Assembly (NCBI RefSeq): GCF_029892445.1 | Contig: NZ_JARXVJ010000001.1 | Span: 3,224,001 to 3,288,000, forward strand | DNA: 64,000 nt | DNA from: Chryseobacterium sp. H1D6B | GTDB taxonomy: Bacteria > Bacteroidota > Bacteroidia > Flavobacteriales > Weeksellaceae | Direction of reading: 5' to 3' | Shown here: positions 57,157-64,000 of the stretch, in pieces | How positions within the stretch are numbered: position 1 is the first letter of the stretch | How the letters are laid out: the number at the start of each line of letters is the position of its first letter | The notes under the pieces: generated by a model | What the model was told of the DNA's origin: nothing | The model's input: the letters and a program-made list of their open reading frames with translations, nothing else | Database searches by the model: none | Position numbers and translations under genes: made by a program

Positions 57157-60066
57157 ATGCAAGGAAAAGGACTTATTACAATTGTTGCTATTGTACTAGG
57201 GTTAATTTGCTTAAATGAGCTATTACCAACTTGGTACGCCAGCAAAATTGAAAGGCAGGCAACTGCTGTTGCAGGAGACAATCCGGAAAAGTATCAGAAA
57301 GAAATCGCAAGACTTTCTAAAGATACTTTGAACCTAGGATTCACAAAACTTTATTACTCTAAAGCCAAAGACAAGGAAATGAAACTTGGTCTTGACTTGA
57401 AAGGAGGGATCAACGTTCTTTTGGAGATCAACCAAAGAGATTTGGTGAATGATCTTACAAATTATTCTACAAATCCTGTTCTTATCGAGGCTTTAAACAA
57501 AACTGATGAAGCTCAGAAGAATTCTACAAAATCTTATATTGATAATTTCTTTGATATATTTGAGGCTGTAAATAAAGCAAAAGGTACTAATCTTAAACTT
57601 GCAGATCCAGATATTTTTGGAAATACAACTCTTACAGAGATTAAATATAATACCACTGATGAGCAGGTAAAAAGCATTGTCAAAAGAAGAATTGATGCTT
57701 CTGTAGGGACTGCTTTTGAGGTGATCAGAACGAGAATTGATAAGTTAGGAGCAATCCAGCCGAATGTACAAAGAGTGCCGGGAACAGCAAGAATTTCTGT
57801 TGAAATGCCTGGTATGAAAGACATCGACAAAGTGAAAAAAATGCTTCAGACTTCTGCAAAACTTCAATTCTGGGAAGTACAGCAGGTACCTGAAATTGCA
57901 CCTTACTTTCAGACTTTAACTGCAATGATCGCGGTAAAAGGTGATTCTATGGGAGTTGCCAAGAACGTTAACCTGATGAATCTTTTACACTTAGACAAAT
58001 TAAGAGCTAATGGTGTTGGAAGCATAAAATTATCAGATACTGCGGTTGTAAATAAAATTTTAAACAGCAAAGTGGCACAGTCTTTACGTCCTGCAAATAT
58101 TAAGTATACTCAATTTATGTGGGGATACAAGCCGGAAGCTACAGACAACGAAAGCTTAGTATTATATGCTATCAGAGGAAACATCAACCAGAAAGCTCCA
58201 GTAGACGGTGCTGTAGAAACTGCCAACATCAGTTATGATGAATTAAGCAGAGTAGTGGTTGATATGCAGATGGATTCTAAAGGAGCCAAAGAATGGAAAA
58301 CCATGACAGAGAAAAACGTTGGTAAACCAGTAGCTGTAACATTAGACGGAAGAGTATATACTGCTCCGAATGTTGTAAATGCTATTCCTAACGGTAGAAC
58401 TCAGATCTCTGGTAACTTCTCTCAAGAAGAAGCTAAAGAATTAGTAGATGTATTAGGAGCAGGTAAATTACCGGCAGGTGCAAAAGTAGTTCAGGCTACG
58501 CAGGTAGGACCTTCTTTAGGACAGGAATCTATTGATGCGGGTGTTATTTCATTTGCTATTGCATTCTTAATTATTATTGTTTATATCATTTTCTATTATG
58601 GCGGTGCTGGTGTATATGCTGTAATTGCAATGATCATTAACCTTTTCTATATTTTCGGAATTATGGATTCCGGAGACTTTACCCTTACTCTTCCTGGTAT
58701 CGCAGGGATCGTTCTTACGATGGCGATGGCGGTGGATACCAACGTAATTATTTACGAAAGAACGAAAGAAGAGCTATTTGCTGGTAAAGGAATTTTAGAA
58801 GCGTATAAAGATGGTTTCAAACATGCATTAAGTGCAATTGTTGATGGTCACTTAACTACGTTATTAACGGCTGGTGTACTTTTCTTATTCGGAACAGGAC
58901 CTATCAAAGGTTTTGCTTTAACGTTAGGAATTGGTATCTTAATGACATTCTTTACTTCTGTACTTCTTTCAAGAGTAATGATCTTCAGCAGACTGGATAA
59001 AGGAAAACAACTTTCAGTTTGGACGCCTCCTACGAAAAACTTATTCAGAAACACTTGGATCGATTTTATCGGGAAAAGAAAATATGCATATATTATTTCA
59101 CTTGTATTAACTGTTGTTTCTATTGGTTCTATATTCATCCACGGATTCAAATACGGAATTGATTTTACAGGGGGTAGAAACTATGTTGTAAGATTTGATA
59201 AAGATGTAAATGCCGAAGACATTGAAGGGAACTTAATCAAGATCTTCAAAACTGAAGATGGTAAAAACTCTTCTGTAGAAGCTAAAACTTTTGGTAACGC
59301 TAGACAATTGAAGATCTCTACAGATTATATGATCGATGATGAATCTTTAAAAGCTGACCAGACTGTTGAGCAGAAATTATACGAAGGATTGAAAACAAGC
59401 CTTCCGTCTAATATTTCACTTCATGATTTCAAATCTGCCGATAAAGAACATGCAGGAATTATTTCTTCTGAAAAAGTAGGACCTACAGTAGCAGATGATA
59501 TCAAAACTCACGGGGTTCTTGCAGTAGTAGCGGCTCTGGCAGGTATCTTTATCTACATCTTATTAAGATTTAGAAAATGGCAGTTCTCTCTTGGTGCGGT
59601 TGCAGCATTATTCCATGATGCGGTGATCATTTTAGGAGCGTATTCACTGCTTCACAAGTATATGCCGTTCAACATGGAGATCAATCAGGATTTCGTTGCT
59701 GCTATTCTTACAGTATTAGGATACTCAATCAATGATACCGTTATTATCTTCGATAGAATCAGAGAATATCTTAGAGAAAAGAAATCTTTATCATTGGCTG
59801 GGCTGTTTGATGATTCAATCTCAAGTACATTGGGTAGAACATTCAACACGTCATTCACTACAATCTTAGTGATCTTAGCAATCTTTATTTTCGGGGGAGA
59901 CAACCTTAGAGGATTTATGTTTGCGATGCTGATCGGTATTGCCTTCGGTACCTATTCATCTATATTCATTGCTTCGGCAATTGCATATGACTTCTTAAAA
60001 TCAGGAAAAGAAGAAGATGTACACGGTAAAACAACTTCCAGCAAGGAAGTACTTGCTTCAAAATAA
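57157..60066 (+). CDS. secDF: Fused protein translocase subunit SecDF
   Basis: Membrane complex subunit that uses the proton gradient to help SecYEG push proteins out. At 969 residues, SecD and SecF are in one chain, as usual in Bacteroidetes. The SecD half has LGLDLKGGINVLLEI, an extended P1 periplasmic domain (about 130-440), then VGPSLGQESIDAGVISF and TNVIIYERTKEEL. The SecF half starts near 630 (RNTWIDFIGKRKYAYIISL) with GIDFTGGRNYVVRF, then VGPTVADDIKTHGVLA and NDTVIIFDRIREYLRE. There are twelve predicted membrane helices. A strong terminator follows. Confidence 0.96.
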   Translation: MQGKGLITIVAIVLGLICLNELLPTWYASKIERQATAVAGDNPEKYQKEIARLSKDTLNLGFTKLYYSKAKDKEMKLGLDLKGGINVLLEINQRDLVNDLTNYSTNPVLIEALNKTDEAQKNSTKSYIDNFFDIFEAVNKAKGTNLKLADPDIFGNTTLTEIKYNTTDEQVKSIVKRRIDASVGTAFEVIRTRIDKLGAIQPNVQRVPGTARISVEMPGMKDIDKVKKMLQTSAKLQFWEVQQVPEIAPYFQTLTAMIAVKGDSMGVAKNVNLMNLLHLDKLRANGVGSIKLSDTAVVNKILNSKVAQSLRPANIKYTQFMWGYKPEATDNESLVLYAIRGNINQKAPVDGAVETANISYDELSRVVVDMQMDSKGAKEWKTMTEKNVGKPVAVTLDGRVYTAPNVVNAIPNGRTQISGNFSQEEAKELVDVLGAGKLPAGAKVVQATQVGPSLGQESIDAGVISFAIAFLIIIVYIIFYYGGAGVYAVIAMIINLFYIFGIMDSGDFTLTLPGIAGIVLTMAMAVDTNVIIYERTKEELFAGKGILEAYKDGFKHALSAIVDGHLTTLLTAGVLFLFGTGPIKGFALTLGIGILMTFFTSVLLSRVMIFSRLDKGKQLSVWTPPTKNLFRNTWIDFIGKRKYAYIISLVLTVVSIGSIFIHGFKYGIDFTGGRNYVVRFDKDVNAEDIEGNLIKIFKTEDGKNSSVEAKTFGNARQLKISTDYMIDDESLKADQTVEQKLYEGLKTSLPSNISLHDFKSADKEHAGIISSEKVGPTVADDIKTHGVLAVVAALAGIFIYILLRFRKWQFSLGAVAALFHDAVIILGAYSLLHKYMPFNMEINQDFVAAILTVLGYSINDTVIIFDRIREYLREKKSLSLAGLFDDSISSTLGRTFNTSFTTILVILAIFIFGGDNLRGFMFAMLIGIAFGTYSSIFIASAIAYDFLKSGKEEDVHGKTTSSKEVLASK

Positions 60067-60085
60067 CTAATGTTATCATACAATA

Positions 60086-60120
60086 AAAACAGCCTTTCAA
60101 AAGAAAGGCTGTTTTGTTTT
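60086..60120 (+). terminator. Terminator after secDF
   Basis: AAAACAGCCTTTC (60086-60098) pairs perfectly with GAAAGGCTGTTTT (60103-60115), followed by GTTTT. Confidence 0.9.
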
Positions 60121-60179
60121 CTAAATATTACACTTTTTTAATATTTGAAATTTAGAATCATTATATTTTTAGATTTCGT

Positions 60180-60187
60180 TATTTTTG
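60180..60187 (+). promoter_or_regulatory. -7 box of the Tet-family transporter gene, 7 nt before its start
   Basis: TATTTTTG is followed by CAAAACT and ATG at 60195. The consensus is exact, and a leaderless or nearly leaderless mRNA is predicted. Confidence 0.5.
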
Positions 60188-60194
60188 CAAAACT

Positions 60195-61421
60195 ATGGAA
60201 AACTCAAAGAAAAAAGCGGCGATAGGTTTCATATTCATTACGCTGTTAATTGATATTACAGGTTGGGGAATTATCATTCCTGTAGTTCCGAAATTAATTG
60301 AAGAGCTTATTCATGCCGATATCAGTGAAGCGGCTAAGTATGGGGGCTGGCTAGGCTTTGCATATGCTTTTATTCAGTTTATATTCTCTCCTGTTGTAGG
60401 AAACCTTAGTGATAAATATGGAAGAAGACCTATTATATTAATTTCACTTTTCGGATTTGCTGTAGATTATATTTTCCTTGCACTGGCTCCAACGATCTGG
60501 TGGCTGTTTTTAGGAAGAATAATTGCGGGAATTACCGGGGCAAGTATTACTACTGCAAGCGCCTACATTGCTGATATTTCTACAGATGAAGACAGAGCAA
60601 AAAACTTTGGCTTAATTGGTGCTGCATTTGGATTAGGATTTATAATTGGTCCGGTACTGGGAGGAGTTCTCGGACATTATGGAGCAAGAGTTCCTTTCTA
60701 TGCGGCGGCCGGATTATGTCTATTGAATTTCCTATATGGATACTTCATTCTTCCAGAAAGTTTAGATAAAGACAAACGAAGAGAATTTGATTGGAAACGT
60801 GCGAATCCAATAGGATCATTTAAATTTCTAGGAAAACATCCTGAGATTTCAGGCTTGATCGTGAGTCTTATTCTGATTTATATTGCAGGACATGCCGTAC
60901 AGAGTAACTGGAGCTTTTTCACCATGTATAAATTCAGCTGGACAGAAAGGATGGTTGGAATCTCATTGGGGGTTGTAGGATTGCTGGTAGGTTTGGTACA
61001 GGGTGTTTTAATCCGATGGACGACCCCAAGATTGGGAGAACAGAAAAGTATTTATTACGGGCTTGCTCTTTATGCATTAGGAATGCTGTTGTTTGCTTTT
61101 GCTAGTGAAGGCTGGATGATGTTTGTATTTCTTATTCCTTATTGTCTGGGAGGGATCTGCGGTCCTGCTTTACAGTCAGTGATCACTAAAAGTGTTCCTT
61201 CTAATGAACAGGGAGAACTTCAGGGAGCTTTGACAAGTTTAATGAGTGCGACAGCTATTATCGGCCCCCCGCTGATGACCAATTTATTTTACTTCTTTAC
61301 CCATGATGAAGCGCCTTTTAAATTTTCGGGAGCACCGTTCTTTTTAGCATTTATCTTAATGGCAGTAAGTGTATTTATTACTTATTCGGCTTTTCAAAAA
61401 AATAAACAGATCAAGAAATAG
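60195..61421 (+). CDS. MFS transporter of the TCR/Tet family
   Basis: Inner membrane efflux-type transporter, 408 residues, 12 predicted helices. The signature [21 protein letters not shown] in helix 1 and motif [61 protein letters not shown] match the tetracycline-resistance-like MFS group. Motif C-like [16 protein letters not shown] is in helix 5. Most chromosomal members have no proven drug substrate, so resistance should not be assumed. It is a single-gene unit with a promoter close to the ATG. Confidence 0.9.
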   Translation: MENSKKKAAIGFIFITLLIDITGWGIIIPVVPKLIEELIHADISEAAKYGGWLGFAYAFIQFIFSPVVGNLSDKYGRRPIILISLFGFAVDYIFLALAPTIWWLFLGRIIAGITGASITTASAYIADISTDEDRAKNFGLIGAAFGLGFIIGPVLGGVLGHYGARVPFYAAAGLCLLNFLYGYFILPESLDKDKRREFDWKRANPIGSFKFLGKHPEISGLIVSLILIYIAGHAVQSNWSFFTMYKFSWTERMVGISLGVVGLLVGLVQGVLIRWTTPRLGEQKSIYYGLALYALGMLLFAFASEGWMMFVFLIPYCLGGICGPALQSVITKSVPSNEQGELQGALTSLMSATAIIGPPLMTNLFYFFTHDEAPFKFSGAPFFLAFILMAVSVFITYSAFQKNKQIKK

Positions 61422-61433
61422 ATTTATAATTAT

Positions 61434-61472
61434 AAAAAAGGCCTGGATTCAAATTTGAGTTCAGGCTTTTTT
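61434..61472 (+). terminator. Terminator after the Tet-family transporter gene
   Basis: GCCTG (61441-61445) pairs with CAGGC (61462-61466), with an inner TTCAAA/TTTGAG stem, A run before and T run after. Confidence 0.75.
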
Positions 61473-61720
61473 ATTTAAAATATTTAATGTTTTTTGTGTA
61501 TTGTTTTAAACCTTATGCTGGAATAGCTCGTATATAATCAAAATTAATCTTATTTTTTCATGAGTATCTTATAATTTGTGCGGTATGATATTAAAAATTA
61601 GTGCCTTTACGATTAACTCGAATAAAATATTATATACTCATCAAAATAAGAAATCTTAAAATTTGTTTAAAATTAGGTGAGTACTCATTATTTATGTATA
61701 ATCTTTTGTAATTTAGCACC
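61473..61720. other. AT-rich upstream region of tatA with ATGAGTA repeats
   Basis: ATGAGTAT (61560-61567), its inverse ATACTCAT (61634-61641) and the palindrome TGAGTACTCA (61678-61687) are spread over this otherwise gene-free stretch. They may be regulator sites of the tatA operon or chance in AT-rich DNA. Confidence 0.35.
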
Positions 61721-62059
61721 ATGGAATTAAGTATTGGAGAAATGGCACTTATTGCCATCGCAATAGTGGTTTTATTCGGTCCGGATAAACTGCCGCAGAT
61801 TGCCCGTGATCTTGGATCTGGGGTAAGAAAAATGCGTGGCGCAGTAGAAGATATTAAAACTGAAATTATGAAAGAAACAGACAATCCTGTTTCCGAAATA
61901 AAGCGTGAAATAGAGAAGGTAAAAGATGCGGCTAAAGATTTTAACCCCATGGACAATATCAAAAAAGATATCTTAACTGAACCTTCATCACCTTCTTCTG
62001 AGCCTGAGAAATTAAAGCCTGTAGATGATGAGACTCATGAAGGGCCTGTAAGCAGATAA
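61721..62059 (+). CDS. tatA: Sec-independent protein translocase subunit TatA/TatB
   Basis: Pore-forming subunit of the twin-arginine system. The 112-residue protein has one N-terminal membrane helix (SIGEMALIAIAIVVLFGPDKLPQIARDLGSG: the FGPDKLP hinge is the TatA/B hallmark). An amphipathic helix and a charged, Pro/Ser-rich tail follow. The tail is longer than in typical TatA, so it may combine TatA and TatB roles; no tatC is within the window. It is followed 2 nt later by a PAP2 phosphatase, so the genes are co-transcribed. Confidence 0.9.
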   Translation: MELSIGEMALIAIAIVVLFGPDKLPQIARDLGSGVRKMRGAVEDIKTEIMKETDNPVSEIKREIEKVKDAAKDFNPMDNIKKDILTEPSSPSSEPEKLKPVDDETHEGPVSR

Positions 62060-62061
62060 GA

Positions 62062-62628
62062 ATGGAAGAGATCATTCAGGAAGATAAAAAAGTCTTTTTA
62101 TTTCTCAATAATTTGGGAGACTCTTCTTTTGACCAGTTTTGGATGCTTATTTCCAGTACTTGGATATGGGTACCTCTTTATATTATATTTCTTTATTTTC
62201 TATATAAAAATTACAAACTAAGATCCTTAGTATTCATCCTTTTATTTATAGTGATCGGAGTAACAGTTTCAGACCAGCTGGCCGGAATTTTCAAATATGG
62301 GGTAGCTAGGTTAAGACCTTGCCATGATCCTGCTTTGGAAAATCACATGAGAATTGTAAAATGCGGCGGACAGTTTGGATTTTATTCTGCTCATGCTTCT
62401 AATACGTTTTTCTTAGCAAGTTATTTAAGTATTTTACTTAAAAAGAAACTTAAGTGGTTTCCTTATGCTATATTTGTATGGGCTGTGGTAGTTTCTTACA
62501 GCCGTATATATTTAGGAGTACATTTCCCAATAGATATTTTGGTAGGGGCGTTTGTTGGACTTTTATTGGGAGGGCTTTTTTCTGTGCTCGCCAAAAAAGT
62601 GATCAATAAACAAACTATAACCTCATGA
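62062..62628 (+). CDS. PAP2-family lipid phosphatase (undecaprenyl-diphosphatase-like)
   Basis: Membrane phosphatase of 188 residues with about five or six helices. The three phosphatase motifs are KYGVARLRPCHDP (K-x6-RP), FYSAHASNTF (the PSGH motif with Ser-Ala-His) and YSRIYLGVHFPIDILVG (SR-x5-H-x3-D). Such enzymes recycle undecaprenyl diphosphate or dephosphorylate lipid A; which one is not resolvable. It lies between tatA (2 nt gap) and the TPR gene (ATGA overlap), forming an operon. Confidence 0.9.
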   Translation: MEEIIQEDKKVFLFLNNLGDSSFDQFWMLISSTWIWVPLYIIFLYFLYKNYKLRSLVFILLFIVIGVTVSDQLAGIFKYGVARLRPCHDPALENHMRIVKCGGQFGFYSAHASNTFFLASYLSILLKKKLKWFPYAIFVWAVVVSYSRIYLGVHFPIDILVGAFVGLLLGGLFSVLAKKVINKQTITS

Positions 62629-63433
62629 AAAAACATTTATTACTTGCAGTATTAACTTTTACTTCATTACATTTTTACGCTCAGGATAAGAAAACAGCAG
62701 ATGAATGCTTCAAAAAAGGAGACTACAAATGTGCTGAAGAACAGTATGCTAAACTAGCTCCCAGTGAGAAAATTCAGCAGATCCAATCAGAGTATTATAA
62801 TAATTTAGGGACTGCACAGAGAAGATTAGGTAAGACAGCCTTAGCTATGAAATCATATGAGTCTGCCTTAAAAGCTAATCCTATGTCGGCTTCAGTATAT
62901 GCTAATTTAGGCTCTATGAACAGCCAGAAGGGAAATAATGAAAAAGCCCTGAATTATATCAATAAAGGACTGCAGATAGATGCTGAAAATGCGGATATGT
63001 ATCTTACCCGGTCTAAAGTCTATGATAATCTCGGCAAAAAAGATCTTGCACTTCAGGATTTAAATCATATTTTAACCTTTGCTCCTGACAATATGCTAGA
63101 ACAGGTCTTGCCAATTTAAAAAAGAATAACGGAGATCTTGCAGGCTCTTTGAAAGATTATAACCAGCTTATTGCTGAAAAACCTGAGTCATTATTGTACA
63201 ATGGAAGAGCTGATCTTTATTTTAAAATGAAGAAACCAAAAGAAGCCTTAGCAGACGTAAATAAAGCAATTTCTATAGATCCTAAATTTGCCCAGTCCTA
63301 TGTAACCAAAGCGCTGATCTTATTTGATACTTCAAAGCTGAATGAAGCTTGTGCTAATTTAGATAAAGCAGTAAGCTTAGGCTATGAAAAGGCTGTTTTG
63401 ACAGATTTTTACACAAAATGTGCTAAGAAATAA
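62625..63433 (+). pseudogene. TPR-repeat protein gene broken by a one-base frameshift
   Basis: The gene starts at 62625 with a signal peptide (to about LHFYAQ) and encodes at least five TPR units (for example EYYNNLGTAQRRLGKTALAMKSYESALKANP). At 63104-63105 the frame is lost: it runs on to a stop at 63117-63119, while the missing continuation GLANLKKNNGDLAGSLKDYN reads in the -1-shifted frame. It continues as TPR repeats (KPKEALADVNKAISIDP) to the stop at 63431-63433. One G deleted in a GGG run (CAG GGT expected, CAG GT seen) explains it. Either the gene is inactivated or the sequence has an error here. The intact protein would be about 269 residues. Confidence 0.85.
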
Positions 63434-63434
63434 C

Positions 63435-63908
63435 CTAATCGTTGTGATAAGGTTTTCCCTGTAGAATCTGATCAGCACGATATAACTGTTCAACGATAAA
63501 TAACCGGATCATCTGGTGGGTAAATGTCATTTTAGATAATGACATTTTTTCGTTGGCCCTGTCGTAGATTTCTTCTGAAAAGCCATAGGCTCCGCCGATC
63601 AATATATGGATCTTTTTCACAGAAGAATTCATCCAGGTATGTATTTTTTGAGAAAACTCGCGGCTGGTGAACTGCTTTCCTTTCTCATCCAGAATCACAA
63701 CCAGATCATTTTTATCAATATGAGTTAAAAACTGCTTGGCCTCTTCTTTTTTCAAAAGATCAGGAGAAAGGTTTTTGGCATTTTTAATATCCGGAATCTC
63801 AGTGATTTCAAAATTCCAGTGCTTGGGAAGACGAGTGAGATAGTAATTAATTAAAGAAGTGATTTCTTTATCATCCGTTTTACCTATGCAGAGTAAACTG
63901 ATTCGCAT
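63435..63908 (-). CDS. rlmH: 23S rRNA (pseudouridine-1915-N3)-methyltransferase
   Basis: SPOUT-family methyltransferase acting on the assembled ribosome. The 157 residues match RlmH: MRISLLCIGKTDDKEI at the start, VVILDEKGKQFTSREFSQKI, the knot loop IHILIGGAYGFSEEIYDRANEKMSLSKMTFTHQMIRLFIVEQLYRADQILQGKPYHND, with the conserved HQ..R and the C-terminal YH. It is convergent with the TPR gene. The remaining bases from 63909 to 64000 hold its upstream region and show no other gene. Confidence 0.96.
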   Translation of the reverse strand: MRISLLCIGKTDDKEITSLINYYLTRLPKHWNFEITEIPDIKNAKNLSPDLLKKEEAKQFLTHIDKNDLVVILDEKGKQFTSREFSQKIHTWMNSSVKKIHILIGGAYGFSEEIYDRANEKMSLSKMTFTHQMIRLFIVEQLYRADQILQGKPYHND

Positions 63909-64000
63909 TTCTTAGTCTGTTTCAATAAAGCCCCAAAGATATTCATAAATTAAAGAAATATTTCATGTTTTTATTATACTTTTCACCCATTACGGTATAA

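Noticed and set aside
60195..61421. Calling the Tet-family transporter a tetracycline resistance gene
   Set aside because: Only family-level motifs are visible, and chromosomal members often have other or unknown substrates.

Overview
The window looks like a chromosome segment from a Flavobacteriia member of the phylum Bacteroidetes, most likely Chryseobacterium or a close relative. The evidence is a SusC/SusD pair, two secreted enzymes with C-terminal type IX secretion sorting domains, a fused SecDF, many SPII lipoproteins, low GC content, and promoters of the Bacteroidetes type (TAnnTTTG -7 box, sometimes with TTTG or TTG about 19-21 nt upstream). Genus and function calls rest on motif reading, not on database searches. 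No rRNA, tRNA, CRISPR array, insertion sequence or prophage was recognised.

Layout. 1-701 is the 5' part of metG (minus strand). 1033-12654 is a starch/maltodextrin utilisation locus: SusC, SusD, a SusE/F-like lipoprotein, a GH97 alpha-glucosidase (SusB type), a GH13 enzyme, a small secreted NTF2-like protein and an MFS sugar transporter. Hairpin terminators after the SusE-like gene and after the GH97 gene divide it. 12899-15594 is a translationally coupled GMC oxidoreductase plus MFS pair. 15899-17220 holds a pirin and an FMN reductase. 17223-23745 is a purine block, purM-purN-purH-purD-guaA, preceded by a short transcript candidate that ends in its own terminator. 23907-31161 holds a tandem retropepsin-like lipoprotein, a GNAT-nitrilase fusion, an overlooked six-cysteine bacteriocin-like peptide gene (minus strand), a cold-shock protein, an ABC1 kinase, a secreted cysteine-rich protein and a DEAD-box helicase.

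31205-35227 (minus) holds an SGNH hydrolase, a lipocalin-like lipoprotein, an iron-type alcohol dehydrogenase, a small lipoprotein and a membrane protein. Then come PEP carboxylase, a T9SS-exported subtilase, a sugar aminotransferase / membrane protein / galE / cytidylyltransferase group (surface glycan precursors), a TonB-dependent receptor, mltG, dapF, a Tyr/Gly/Asn-rich lipoprotein, pnuC, an amino-acid permease, a BNR-type protein, a sialate O-acetylesterase-like enzyme, hemN, a multi-spanning membrane protein, a T9SS-exported PQQ-type sugar dehydrogenase, secDF, a Tet-family MFS pump, tatA, a PAP2 phosphatase, a frameshifted TPR gene and rlmH.

Most genes are ordinary housekeeping or nutrient-uptake genes. 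The less expected signals are small or non-coding: the bacteriocin-like peptide at 26842-27006, the purM leader transcript, hairpins sharing a TTCA loop with co-varying stems, dispersed GTCATTC-ended palindromes, and a set of promoters so close to start codons that leaderless mRNAs are predicted.
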